Shown here: positions 1 to 8,242 of the stretch, piece by piece
How positions within the stretch are numbered: the first letter of the stretch is position 1
Layout: every line of letters starts with the position of its first letter
DNA from: Aquabacterium sp. J223
GTDB taxonomy: Bacteria; Pseudomonadota; Gammaproteobacteria; Burkholderiales; Burkholderiaceae_C
Assembly: GCF_024666615.1 (NCBI RefSeq)
Contig: NZ_CP088297.1
Span: 2,046,001 to 2,110,000 of the forward strand
Reading direction: 5' to 3'
DNA: 64,000 bases
The notes under the pieces: model-generated
What the model was told of the DNA's origin: nothing
Seen by the model: only the letters and a program-made list of their open reading frames with translations
Database searches by the model: none
Made by a program: the position numbers and the translations under genes

Positions 1-1
1 G

Positions 2-1297
2 GAGAAGTTCGCCGGCTACGGCTTCAACAAGTCGCACGCCGCCGCCTATTCGCTGCTGGCCTACCACACCGCCTGGCTGAAGGTGCACCACACGGCCGAG
101 TTCTTCGCGGCCAACATGACCATCGAGCTGGACGACACCGACAAGCTCAAGGTCCTGCTCAACGACGCCAAGCAGTTCGGCATCCGCTTCGACGCGCCCG
201 ACGTCAACGCCGGCACGTGGCGCTTCGAGCCCGTCGAGCACCGGCGCATCCGCTACGGGCTGGGTGCGGTCAAGGGCACCGGGTCCAGCGCCATCGACGC
301 CATCGTCGCCGCGCGCGAAGGCGCCGACGGCGCCGGCGGCGGCCCCTTCCGCAGCCTGTTCGACTTCTGCGCCCGGGTCGACCGGCAGCGCATCAACAAG
401 CGGGTGGTCGAGGCGCTGGTCAAGGGCGGCGCCTTCGACGGCCTGCACCCGCAGGGGCTGGAGGGGCGGTCGTCGCTGCTGGCCAGCATCGGCCTGGCCT
501 TCGACTGGGCCGACACCCAGGCCGCGCATGCCGACCAGGGCGGGCTGTTCGACTTCGGCGCCGACGACGGGGTGCTGCACGGCGCGTCCACGCAGGAGCC
601 GCCGCTGGTGGCCGCCGAGCCCTGGAGCATCCGCGAGCGGCTGGCGCACGAGAAGACGGCGATCGGCTTCTACCTCTCCGGCCACCTGTTCGACCAGAAC
701 GAGGCCGAGGTGCGCCGCTTCGCGCGCCGCCGCATCGCCGACCTGGTCGACAGCCGCGAGCCGCAGCTGCTGGCCGGCATCGTGAGCGACCTGCGCGTCG
801 TCAACGGCCAGCGCGGCCGGGTGGTCATCTTCAAGCTCGACGACAAGAGCGAGGCCATCGAGGCGGTGGTGCAGGGCGAGGCGCTGCTGGAGCGCACCCG
901 CGAGCTGATCAAGGACGACGAACTGGTGGTGCTGCAGGGCAAGGTGCAGAACGACCGCTTCTCCGGCGGGCTGCGGCTGAACGTGGCGGCGGCCTGGGAC
1001 CTGGCAGCCGCGCGCGCCCGCTTCGGCCGTTTCCTGTCGGTGGCGGTCAACGGCAAGGCGCCGCCGGTGGCCGAGCTGGTGCGCACCTGGCCCTCGCGCC
1101 GGCTGGAGACGGAGGAGGGCGTGTCCACCCTCGGCCTGCCGGTGCGGCTGACGCTGGAGCGGGAATCGGTGACCGCCCAGGTCGACCTCGGCGACGACGG
1201 CCGCTTCTGGCCCTGCGACGAGGCACTGGCGCGCTGGAAGGCGGTGGCCCACGGCGGCCGGGCCGACGTGGTCTACGACGCGGCGGTGCCCGGTTGA
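2..1297 (+). CDS. dnaE: DNA polymerase III alpha subunit, C-terminal part (5' end outside window)
   Basis: Catalytic subunit of the replicative DNA polymerase. The frame is open from the first bases and 431 codons are visible. The first residues include EKFAGYGFNKSHAAAYS, a hallmark of the end of the DnaE polymerase core and fingers region, followed by a helix-hairpin-helix part (GGGPFRSLFDFCARVD). An OB-fold region begins near visible residue 256 (LLAGIVSDLRVVNGQRG). The C-terminal tail ends at TGA 1297. The PHP domain and catalytic aspartates lie upstream of the window, so they cannot be judged. No frameshift is seen in the visible part. Confidence 0.95.
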   Translation, partial: EKFAGYGFNKSHAAAYSLLAYHTAWLKVHHTAEFFAANMTIELDDTDKLKVLLNDAKQFGIRFDAPDVNAGTWRFEPVEHRRIRYGLGAVKGTGSSAIDAIVAAREGADGAGGGPFRSLFDFCARVDRQRINKRVVEALVKGGAFDGLHPQGLEGRSSLLASIGLAFDWADTQAAHADQGGLFDFGADDGVLHGASTQEPPLVAAEPWSIRERLAHEKTAIGFYLSGHLFDQNEAEVRRFARRRIADLVDSREPQLLAGIVSDLRVVNGQRGRVVIFKLDDKSEAIEAVVQGEALLERTRELIKDDELVVLQGKVQNDRFSGGLRLNVAAAWDLAAARARFGRFLSVAVNGKAPPVAELVRTWPSRRLETEEGVSTLGLPVRLTLERESVTAQVDLGDDGRFWPCDEALARWKAVAHGGRADVVYDAAVPG

Positions 1298-1422
1298 GCG
1301 GCGAGCCAGCGCCCGTGAGGTCCGGCACGCTCCGCGGGGCGTGAACGTTACCGAACGTCAGCCGCGGTGAACCGCGGGCACCGCAGCGCCGTTAACGGTG
1401 GATCTCCCTTCCGAACCCGACC
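1298..1422. other. Intergenic region with two short palindromes
   Basis: Between dnaE and the His-rich secreted protein. It holds a hairpin CCGCGG-TGAA-CCGCGG (1362-1377) and a perfect palindrome CCGTTAACGG (1389-1398), with GAACGT occurring nearby at 1343 and 1353. The first could end dnaE transcription, but it has no U-tract. The second could be an operator for the next gene. No promoter could be assigned with confidence. Confidence 0.35.
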
Positions 1423-1914
1423 ATGAACCTGCCGCACCGCCCCGTCCTTCGCCGCCTGTCGGCCCTGCCTGCCGCGTCGCTGCTGGCCCTGGCCGGCCTG
1501 GTGGCCAGCGGCCCGGCCGCCGCCCAGCAGGTGGGCGTGTCGGTGGGCGTCAGCCAGCCGGGCTTCTACGGCCAGATCAACATCGGCAACGCCCCGCCGC
1601 CGCCGGTGGCGCTGATCTACCCGCAGCCGGTGCTCATCGCCCAGCAGCCGGTGGTGGCCGCGCCGATGTACCTGCACGTGCCGCCCGGCCACGCCAAGAA
1701 GTGGAGCAAGCACTGCCACAAGTACAACGCCTGCGCCCGGCCGGTGTACTTCGTGCAGGAAACCTACTACCAGCAGCACTACGCCCCGCAGCACGCCCAG
1801 TACGCCCACCCGCACGGCGGGCGCCACGGCGACGACCACGGGCATGGCCACAAGGGCCACGGCAAGGGGCATGGCGAGGGCAAGGGCAAGGGCCGCGACA
1901 AGGACCGCGACTGA
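1423..1914 (+). CDS. Secreted His/Gly/Lys-rich hypothetical protein
   Basis: A 163-residue protein of unknown function. The N-terminus is a clear Sec signal peptide: RR near residue 8, a hydrophobic Leu/Ala stretch at about 16-30, and a likely cleavage after AAA before QQVGVSVG. The middle is Pro/Val/Tyr-rich (PPPPVALIYPQPVL). From about residue 125 the tail is low-complexity, dominated by His, Gly, Lys and Asp (HGHGHKGHGKGHGEG), which suggests metal binding or a cell-surface role; this is inference. The gene appears monocistronic, and the next gene starts about 80 bases downstream. Confidence 0.7.
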   Translation: MNLPHRPVLRRLSALPAASLLALAGLVASGPAAAQQVGVSVGVSQPGFYGQINIGNAPPPPVALIYPQPVLIAQQPVVAAPMYLHVPPGHAKKWSKHCHKYNACARPVYFVQETYYQQHYAPQHAQYAHPHGGRHGDDHGHGHKGHGKGHGEGKGKGRDKDRD

Positions 1915-1993
1915 GACACCGGGCCGTCAGGGCCGGAATCGCCCGGGTTTTCCGCGCGCTGCCCGCGCCGGCGCCAGGCCCACACTGCGCGGC

Positions 1994-3259
1994 ATGTCGC
2001 CGGTCCCGACCCTCGCCGATCACGACCCCCGCCGCGACCCGAGAACCGGGCTGATCCTCACCGGCGGCGGTGCGCGGGCGGCCTACCAGGTGGGCGTGCT
2101 GCGGGCGCTGTCGCGCATGCGGCGCGAGTCCGGCCAGCGCCCGGGCAATCCGTTTCCCATCATCGCCGGCACCTCCGCCGGCGCCATCAACGCGGCCGCA
2201 CTGGCCTGCCAGGCCGACCACTGGGACCAGGCCGTGGGCGACCTCGCCGACACCTGGTCGGGGCTGACCGCCGAACAGGTCTACCGCACGGATTCGATCG
2301 GCGTCATCCGCAGCGGCGCCGGCTGGCTGACGATGCTGTCGCTGGGCTGGATGCTGGCCCGCTTCAAGCGGCTGAAGCCGCGCTCGCTGCTCGACAACCA
2401 CCCGCTGGCCGGGTTGCTGCACCGGCTGGTGCGGCTGGAGCGGTTGCCGCAGGTGCTGGCCGACGGCCACCTGCAGGCGCTGGCGATCACCGCCTCCAGC
2501 TACAGCACCGGCCGGCACCTCACCTTCTACCAGTCGGTCAACCCCCTGCGGCCGTGGACACGGTCGCAGCGGCTGGCCGTGCCCTGCCAGATCCGCCGCC
2601 GCCACCTGCTGGCGTCGTCCGCCATCCCCTTCGTCTTCCCGGCGGTGCCGCTGTCGGTGGACGGCCAGCGCGAATGGTGCGGCGACGGCTCCATGCGCCA
2701 GGCCGCGCCCATCTCGCCGGCGGTGCACCTCGGCGCCGACCGGGTGCTGGTGATCGGCGCCGGCCGGCTGCATGAACCCGGCGCGCCGGTGGTGCGCCAC
2801 CAGGGGCCGCCGCCGCTGGCGCAGATCGCCGGCCATGCGCTGTCGAGCATCTTCCTCGACGCGCTGGCGGTGGACATCGAGCGCCTGCAGCGGGTCAACC
2901 ACACGCTGTCCCTGCTGACGCGCGAGGCCCGGGCGCAGACGCCGCTCAAGCCCATCGACGTGCTGGTGATCGCGCCCAGCCAGCGGCTGGACGACATCGC
3001 CGGGCGCCACCTCGACGCGCTGCCCGCCGCCGTGCGCGGCCTGCTGCGGGCGGTCGGCGTGTCGTCGGCGGGGAAGGGCGCCGCCGCCGGGGCCGCCTTT
3101 GCCAGCTACCTGCTGTTCGAGCCGCCCTTCACCCGCGAACTGATCGCCCTCGGCGAGGCCGACACCGAGGCCCGCCGCGACGAGGTGGTCGCCTTCTTCG
3201 GCTGGCGCCGCGAGGTGATGGCCGACGCCGACCTCACGGCGCAGACGCAGCCGGCCTGA
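1994..3259 (+). CDS. Patatin-like phospholipase family protein
   Basis: A predicted 421-residue serine lipase or acyl hydrolase of the patatin/RssA type. The oxyanion loop TGGGARAAYQVG is at residues 23-34. The nucleophile elbow GTSAG places the catalytic Ser at residue 61. A D-G-S/A motif near residue 230 (CGDGSMRQ) supplies the catalytic Asp. No signal peptide is seen at the chosen start (ATG 1994), which leads directly into the conserved domain; the frame extends farther upstream but with no family similarity. The substrate is unknown; membrane phospholipids are the usual family substrate. The 3' end overlaps the convergent ComEA-like gene by 26 bases. Confidence 0.85.
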   Translation: MSPVPTLADHDPRRDPRTGLILTGGGARAAYQVGVLRALSRMRRESGQRPGNPFPIIAGTSAGAINAAALACQADHWDQAVGDLADTWSGLTAEQVYRTDSIGVIRSGAGWLTMLSLGWMLARFKRLKPRSLLDNHPLAGLLHRLVRLERLPQVLADGHLQALAITASSYSTGRHLTFYQSVNPLRPWTRSQRLAVPCQIRRRHLLASSAIPFVFPAVPLSVDGQREWCGDGSMRQAAPISPAVHLGADRVLVIGAGRLHEPGAPVVRHQGPPPLAQIAGHALSSIFLDALAVDIERLQRVNHTLSLLTREARAQTPLKPIDVLVIAPSQRLDDIAGRHLDALPAAVRGLLRAVGVSSAGKGAAAGAAFASYLLFEPPFTRELIALGEADTEARRDEVVAFFGWRREVMADADLTAQTQPA

Positions 3260-3578
3260 GCGCCGCCGGGTGCGGCTGGCCCTGCACCCGCCCGCCCTGG
3301 TCGGACAGCCGACGCGCGCTGCGCTCGCCCAGGCCGGGCACGCGGGCCTCGAGGTCGCGCCAGTCGGCGAAGGGCCGCTCGGCGCGGGCCTGCAGCACTG
3401 CCGCCGACAGACCCGGCCCGACGCCCCGCAGCGACTCCAGTTCGGCCTGCGTGGCCCGGTTCAGGTCCAGCGCCGCCGCCTGGCTCGCCAGGACCAGCAG
3501 GCTCAGCAGGGCCGGCACCGGCCGCGGCCGCCGTCGCAGCAGCGGCTGGAGGGCGGGGCACCGGGGCGGGCAGGTCAT
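3234..3578 (-). CDS. ComEA-like helix-hairpin-helix DNA-binding protein
   Basis: A small protein (114 residues from ATG 3578; ATG 3590 is an alternative start) with a hydrophobic N-terminal segment (VPALLSLLVLASQAAA) that looks like a signal peptide. It is followed by the ComEA-type tandem HhH domain: LDLNRATQAELESLRGVGPG, then RARPF/W-like spacing and RVPGLGERSARRL. In the family this module binds DNA non-specifically and often takes part in natural DNA uptake. It lies tail-to-tail with the patatin gene, with overlapping 3' ends. A role in competence here is inference; no other uptake gene is in the window. Confidence 0.75.
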   Translation of the reverse strand: MTCPPRCPALQPLLRRRPRPVPALLSLLVLASQAAALDLNRATQAELESLRGVGPGLSAAVLQARAERPFADWRDLEARVPGLGERSARRLSDQGGRVQGQPHPAALRPAASAP

Positions 3579-3692
3579 GGCCGCTACCATAGCCGGCTGC
3601 CCGGCCCGGCCGCATCCCCTGTCGGCGCCCCACCACCACCCGAACGCCCATGCCGCTTGCATCGCCCGGCAGCGCACCGCCCACGCCCTCGC

Positions 3693-5438
3693 ATGCCCGC
3701 TGCTGAAGAACAACCCCGCAACGGCGACGTTGGCCGGCGGCTGGTCGGCTACTTCCGGCCCCAGGCCGGAACGCTGCTGGCCGCGGTGCTGGTCTTCGTG
3801 CTCGGGTCGGTCACCGAGCCGCTGATTCCGAAGCTGCTGCAGGTGGCGCTGGACCAGGGCTTCCTGGAGCAGCCGACCTTCCCGCTCTGGATGGTGCCGG
3901 TCAGCCTGATCGGCCTGTTCGTGCTGCGCGGGCTGCTCAGCTTCGTCGGCACCTACCTGCTCAACCGCGCCACCACGCGCGCGGTGCTGGCGCTGCGCGT
4001 CGATCTGGCGGCCGCCGTGCTGCGCGCCGACGCCAGCGTCTTCAGCCGCATGACGCCCGGCGTGATGGTGGCCAAGGTGATCAACGACCCAAACGTCGTG
4101 GCCGGCCAGATCGGCGGCGCCGCCGTCACCCTGCTGCGCGACGGCACCACCGCCATCGCGCTGCTGGCCTACCTGTTCTGGATGAACTGGCAGCTCACCG
4201 CGCTGTCGCTGGTGACGGTGCCGCTGCTGGCCTTCGGCGTGCGCCAGGTCCACCTGCGCATCAAGAAGGTGGGCACCGCGGCCTACCGCGCGCAGCTGCG
4301 GCTGACGCAGACGGTGGACGACCTGGCGCGGGCCTGGCGCGTCATCCGCACCTTCGACGCGGCGGAGTTCGAGCGCCGGCGCTTCGTCGAGCAGGGCCGC
4401 GAGGTGCAGCGTCAGACGCTGAAGGGGGCCGCGGCGGGGGCGATGATGACGCCGGTGTCGCAGCTGGTGGCCAGCATCGGCGTGGCCACCATCGTCACCC
4501 TGGCGATGTACCAGGCCCGGGTCGGCGGCGGCACGGTGGGTGCCTTCGCGGCCTACGTGGCCGCGCTGCTGCTGCTGGTCTCGCGCACCCGCCACCTGAC
4601 CGATGTGTCGCAGCCCATCCTCAGCGCGCTGGTGGTGGCGCGCGGCTGCTTCGAGGTGCTCGACCTGCCGCCCGAGCCCGACACCGGCACCCGCCGCTTG
4701 GACCGCGCGCAGGGCCACATCCACCTGCAGGACGTGACCATCACCTACCCGGGCGCCGACCGGCCGGCGCTGGACCGGCTGACGCTGGACGTGCCGGCCG
4801 GCAGCACGGTGGCGCTGGTGGGCACCTCCGGCGCCGGCAAGTCGACCGTGGTCAACGCGCTGCTGGGCTTCGCGCTGCCCGACCACGGCCGCCTGACGCT
4901 GGACGGCATCGACCTGACCGACCTGCGCAAGTCCGACCTGCGCCGGCAGTTCGCCGTCGTCTCGCAGGACATCGTGCTGTTCGACGCCTCGGTGGCCGAC
5001 AACGTGGTCTACGCCCAGCCCTTCGACGCCAAGCGGGTGGAGGACTGCCTGCGCGCCGCCGCCCTGTGGGACCACGTCGCCAGCCTGCCGGAGGGTGTCA
5101 ACACGCCGATCGGCGTCAACGGCAGCCGCCTGTCCGGCGGCCAGCGCCAGCGCCTGGCCATCGCCCGCGCGCTGTACAAGGACGCGCCGGTGTGGATCCT
5201 CGACGAGGCCACCTCGGCGCTGGACACCGACTCGGAACGCGCCATCCAGCAGGCCCTCGACCAGTGGCACGGCCGCAAGACCATGGTCGTCATCGCCCAC
5301 CGGCTGAGCACCATCCGCGGCGCCGACACCATCTGCGTGCTGGAGCAGGGCCGCGCCATCGAATGCGGCAGCCACGCCGAACTGATGGCGCGCGGCGGGC
5401 GCTATGCGGGCATGGTGGCCGCGCAGCACGCGGGCTGA
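3693..5438 (+). CDS. msbA: Lipid A export ABC transporter, permease/ATPase (MsbA)
   Basis: A 581-residue half-transporter, the usual MsbA size. It flips core-lipid A across the inner membrane. The N-terminal ~320 residues hold the six-helix exporter domain (VSLIGLFVLRGLLSFVGTYL region). The nucleotide-binding domain has Walker A GTSGAGKST at 377-385, the ABC signature LSGGQRQR at about 480-487, and Walker B VWILDEATS at 500-508 followed by the H-loop IAHRLST. ATG 3693 was chosen because it gives the family length. MsbA rather than another exporter is supported by the adjacent LPS core genes downstream on the same strand. Confidence 0.9.
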   Translation: MPAAEEQPRNGDVGRRLVGYFRPQAGTLLAAVLVFVLGSVTEPLIPKLLQVALDQGFLEQPTFPLWMVPVSLIGLFVLRGLLSFVGTYLLNRATTRAVLALRVDLAAAVLRADASVFSRMTPGVMVAKVINDPNVVAGQIGGAAVTLLRDGTTAIALLAYLFWMNWQLTALSLVTVPLLAFGVRQVHLRIKKVGTAAYRAQLRLTQTVDDLARAWRVIRTFDAAEFERRRFVEQGREVQRQTLKGAAAGAMMTPVSQLVASIGVATIVTLAMYQARVGGGTVGAFAAYVAALLLLVSRTRHLTDVSQPILSALVVARGCFEVLDLPPEPDTGTRRLDRAQGHIHLQDVTITYPGADRPALDRLTLDVPAGSTVALVGTSGAGKSTVVNALLGFALPDHGRLTLDGIDLTDLRKSDLRRQFAVVSQDIVLFDASVADNVVYAQPFDAKRVEDCLRAAALWDHVASLPEGVNTPIGVNGSRLSGGQRQRLAIARALYKDAPVWILDEATSALDTDSERAIQQALDQWHGRKTMVVIAHRLSTIRGADTICVLEQGRAIECGSHAELMARGGRYAGMVAAQHAG

Positions 5439-5506
5439 GGCCGGACCGGTCCGCCCCACCCCCGACGCGATAATCCCGCGCTGTCGCTCGACGCCCACCG
5501 CATCCC

Positions 5507-6397
5507 TTGTCCGCCCCCTTGTCTTCCGCCGCCCGGCCGTCCATCAGCGGGTTCACCTTCCTGCGCAACGGGCTGAAGGGCGGCTTCCCCTTCGAGGCGT
5601 CCATCCGCTCGCTGCTGCCGCTGGTCGACGAGTTCGTCATCGCGGTGGGGCAGGGCGAGGACGGCACGCTGCAGCGGCTGCAGGCCATCGGCGACCCGAA
5701 GCTGCGGCTGCTGCCCACGGTGTGGAACGAGCGCATGCAGGAGCGCGGCTTCGTCTACGCCCAGCAGAAGATGATCGCCCAGTACGCCTGCACCGGCGAC
5801 TGGGCCTTCTACCTCGAAGGCGACGAGGTGCTGCACGAGGCCGAGCTGCCCGCCATCCGCGCCGCGGTGGACCGCCACCACGGCGACGCCCGCGTCGAGG
5901 CGCTGGCCTTCGACTACTTCCACTTCTACGGCAGTCCGCAGTGGATCGCCGTCAGCCCGGCCTGGTACCGGCGCGAATGCCGGCTCATCCGCAACACCAT
6001 CCGCAGCTACGCCCCCGACGGCCAGTACTGGGTGGTGATGGACCGCCACCGCCGCGGCCGCCCGCCGCGTGCGGCGCTGGCCGGCGCGCACGTCTACCAC
6101 TACGGCCATGTCCGGCGGCTGCACTACCTGCAGGCCAAGATGGACCAGGTGAGCAAGTACTGGTCGCACGAGCCGCCGGCCATGCGCTACCAGATCGACC
6201 CGCAGGCGCTGCGCCGCTTCGAGGGCACCCACCCGGAGGTGGTCGCCGACTGGCTGCGCGACCACGCCGAGGCCGACTACACGCCCGACCCCAGCCATGT
6301 GCCGACGCGGCGCGAGCGCAAGCACCGCTGGTCGATGAAGCTGGAACGCTGGCTGGGCGTGGACCTGAGCCGCAAGCACTACGCATTGGTGGCATGA
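5507..6397 (+). CDS. Glycosyltransferase family 2-like protein
   Basis: A 296-residue cytoplasmic protein related to GT2 enzymes that lack a classic N-terminal VVIP motif. It opens with ISGFTFLRNG and SIRSLLPLVDEFVIAVGQGEDGT, a variant nucleotide-sugar binding region. The acidic motif FYLEGDEVLHE near residue 105 is the probable DXD equivalent. The predicted start is TTG 5507; no ATG lies close to the conserved region. It is the first gene of a tightly overlapping block after msbA, and its TGA overlaps the ATG of the next gene (ATGA). It probably adds a sugar to LPS or another surface glycan. Donor and acceptor are not deducible. Confidence 0.75.
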   Translation: MSAPLSSAARPSISGFTFLRNGLKGGFPFEASIRSLLPLVDEFVIAVGQGEDGTLQRLQAIGDPKLRLLPTVWNERMQERGFVYAQQKMIAQYACTGDWAFYLEGDEVLHEAELPAIRAAVDRHHGDARVEALAFDYFHFYGSPQWIAVSPAWYRRECRLIRNTIRSYAPDGQYWVVMDRHRRGRPPRAALAGAHVYHYGHVRRLHYLQAKMDQVSKYWSHEPPAMRYQIDPQALRRFEGTHPEVVADWLRDHAEADYTPDPSHVPTRRERKHRWSMKLERWLGVDLSRKHYALVA

Positions 6398-7320
6398 CCA
6401 ACGTCGCGTCCGACACCGCCGGCGGACCGAGCGCCGGGCCGCTCCCAAGCCGGCCCGCCCTCCCCTCGGGGGATCGGCCGGCGTACCCGACGACCGAGGG
6501 GCCGACATTCACGGTGGTCATTCCCGTGCTCGACCAGCTGGCCTACACCCGCCAGTGCGTCGAGAGCCTGCAGGCGGAGGGCGTGCCGCCCGAGGCCATC
6601 CTGGTCATCGACAACGGCAGCACCGACGACACGCCGCAGTGGCTGGCCCAACAGCCCCGGCTGCGCCGGCTGCGCAACCCGGTCAACCTGGGCTGCGGCG
6701 GCGCCTGGACCCAGGGCTGCGTGCTCAGCGACAGCGACTGGGTGGTGCTGCTCAACAACGACGTGCTGAGCGGGCCGCAGGCGATCCCGCGGCTGATCGA
6801 GGCGGCGGAGCGGCAGGGGCTGGACGTGGCCAGCCCGGCGCTGGTCGAGGGCCCGCTGGACTACGACTTCGCGGCGCACGCCCAGGCGTTCTGCGACCGG
6901 ATGTCGGGGGTGGTGCGGCGCGGCTGGTTCCATGGCGTGTGCTTCGCGGTGCGGCGCAGCGTCTTCGAGCGCATCGGCTTTCCCGACACCGACCGCCGGC
7001 TCGGCGGCCGCGAGGACGTCGAGTTCCTGGTCCGCTGCCTGCGCGAAGGCGTCCCGGTCGGCACCGTGGGCGACGCGCTGTTCCACCACTTCGGCTCCAT
7101 CACGCAGAAGGCGCTGAAGCTGGAGACCGGCCAGGCCGAGCTGGGCGACCGGCTGCACTTCTACCAGCGGGTCGGCATGGGCTGGTGGGCGCGCAAGCGC
7201 TTCAAGCGCGAGCGCTTGAGGAAGGCCCGGCAATGGGTGGCCGATGAACGCGGCACGCGAGGCTTCACGCTGCACATGCAGCGCCAGCAGGGCCGCTGGG
7301 TGGACGTGGAGCACCTGTGA
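6394..7320 (+). CDS. Glycosyltransferase family 2 (rhamnosyltransferase-like) with repeat-encoded N-terminus
   Basis: A 308-residue GT-A fold glycosyltransferase. The domain proper begins at about residue 38 (TFTVVIPVLDQLAYTRQCVE). The nucleotide-binding motif VIDNGSTDDTP follows at about residue 70, and the metal-binding LLNNDVL motif near residue 120. The start codon overlaps the previous stop (ATGA), and the first ~37 residues are translated from a dispersed 83-bp intergenic repeat (6424-6506; motif [10 protein letters not shown]). No in-frame ATG lies between the repeat and the catalytic domain, so the extension seems to be translated. It resembles O-antigen and rhamnan transferases. Acceptor unknown. 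Confidence 0.8.
   Translation: MTNVASDTAGGPSAGPLPSRPALPSGDRPAYPTTEGPTFTVVIPVLDQLAYTRQCVESLQAEGVPPEAILVIDNGSTDDTPQWLAQQPRLRRLRNPVNLGCGGAWTQGCVLSDSDWVVLLNNDVLSGPQAIPRLIEAAERQGLDVASPALVEGPLDYDFAAHAQAFCDRMSGVVRRGWFHGVCFAVRRSVFERIGFPDTDRRLGGREDVEFLVRCLREGVPVGTVGDALFHHFGSITQKALKLETGQAELGDRLHFYQRVGMGWWARKRFKRERLRKARQWVADERGTRGFTLHMQRQQGRWVDVEHL
6424..6506 (+). repeat. Dispersed intercistronic repeat, copy A
   Basis: About 83 bp beginning GGACCGAGCGCCGGG and ending CGACCGAGGGGCCGAC. It shares long identical stretches, such as GCCGGGCCGCTCCCAAGCCG and CCCTCGGGGGATCGG, with copy B at 16458-16540. It is a diverged match to copy C at 38824-38905. It contains nested inverted repeats (CCCCTCGGGGG; GCCGGG/CCGGC). 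Here it is inside the coding frame of the glycosyltransferase starting at 6394. Confidence 0.85.
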
Positions 7321-8234
7321 TGGCGGCACCGACCGCGGCGCCCGCCTGCCGCCAGTGCGGCGCCGCGCCTGTCGAGGACCTCGGCCCCATCCCCGACGCC
7401 GACCTGTTCGCCGGCCAGCCGCTGCAGCCGCCCTGGCCGGGCGGCCGGCTGCACCGCTGCGGCCGCTGCCAGCTCACCTTCCGCCACCCGGTGCGCGAGG
7501 AGGCCGAATACGAGCGCCTCTACGCCGCGGCGCCCGACACGGTGTGGGACGCCGGGGCGGCGCGGGTGGACCACCGGCTGGTCCGCCAGCGCATCGCCGA
7601 GGAGCCCCATGCGCGCAGCGTGCTTGACGTCGGCTGCTACGACGGCGCGCTGCTCGCCGGCCTGCCGCCCGGCCTGGAGCGCTTCGGCATCGAGGCGTCG
7701 CGCGCCGCCGCCCGGGCCGCCCGCCAGCGGGGGGTGACGGTGCTTGCGGAGCGCATCGGCGACATCCGGTCGATCGACCGCCGCTTCGACGTCGTCTGCG
7801 CCATCGACGTCATCGAGCACATGGTCTCGCCGAAGGACTTCCTGTCGCTGCTGTCCGGGCTGGTGGCACCGGGCGGGCTGCTGCTGGTCTCCACCGGCGA
7901 CGCCGACGCCCCGGCCTGGCGCGCAGCGGGCGGGCGCTACTGGTACTGCAGCTTCCCGGAGCACCTGTCCTTCGTCTGCACGCGCTGGGCGCAGGCCGCG
8001 GCGCCGGCCTGCGCGCTGACGCTGGCCGGTGCCGCGCCCTTCGCCTACGAGGCGCTGGACCCGCGGGCGCTGCCGCGCCGCCGCCGGCGCTTCCAGCGCC
8101 AGCTGGCGTGGGCGCGATGGCGTGCGCGCCTGCGCCCGCTGCTCGGCGCCGGTGGGGCTGAGTTGCGGCCTGTGGGCCGCCCGGGCCTGTTCGACGACCA
8201 TCTCCTGCTGGCCTTTCGGCCGGCGCCACGCTGA
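7320..8234 (+). CDS. Class I SAM-dependent methyltransferase with N-terminal zinc ribbon
   Basis: A 304-residue protein. Cys10, Cys13, Cys47 and Cys50 form two CXXC knuckles of a predicted zinc ribbon. SAM-binding motif I is VLDVGCYDG at about residue 101, and a post-I region DVVCAIDVIEHM follows. This architecture is common among sugar C- or O-methyltransferases in surface polysaccharide loci. ATG 7320 overlaps the previous TGA by one base (TGATG); GTG 7317 immediately upstream is also possible. Its position among glycosyltransferases suggests methylation of a sugar nucleotide or nascent glycan, which is inference. Confidence 0.8.
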   Translation: MAAPTAAPACRQCGAAPVEDLGPIPDADLFAGQPLQPPWPGGRLHRCGRCQLTFRHPVREEAEYERLYAAAPDTVWDAGAARVDHRLVRQRIAEEPHARSVLDVGCYDGALLAGLPPGLERFGIEASRAAARAARQRGVTVLAERIGDIRSIDRRFDVVCAIDVIEHMVSPKDFLSLLSGLVAPGGLLLVSTGDADAPAWRAAGGRYWYCSFPEHLSFVCTRWAQAAAPACALTLAGAAPFAYEALDPRALPRRRRRFQRQLAWARWRARLRPLLGAGGAELRPVGRPGLFDDHLLLAFRPAPR

Positions 8235-8242
8235 AAGCCGCC

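Noticed and set aside
6505-6509. ATT at 6507 as an alternative start of the glycosyltransferase, at the position where repeat copy C has ATG
   Set aside because: It is out of frame with the catalytic domain, so it cannot be the start.
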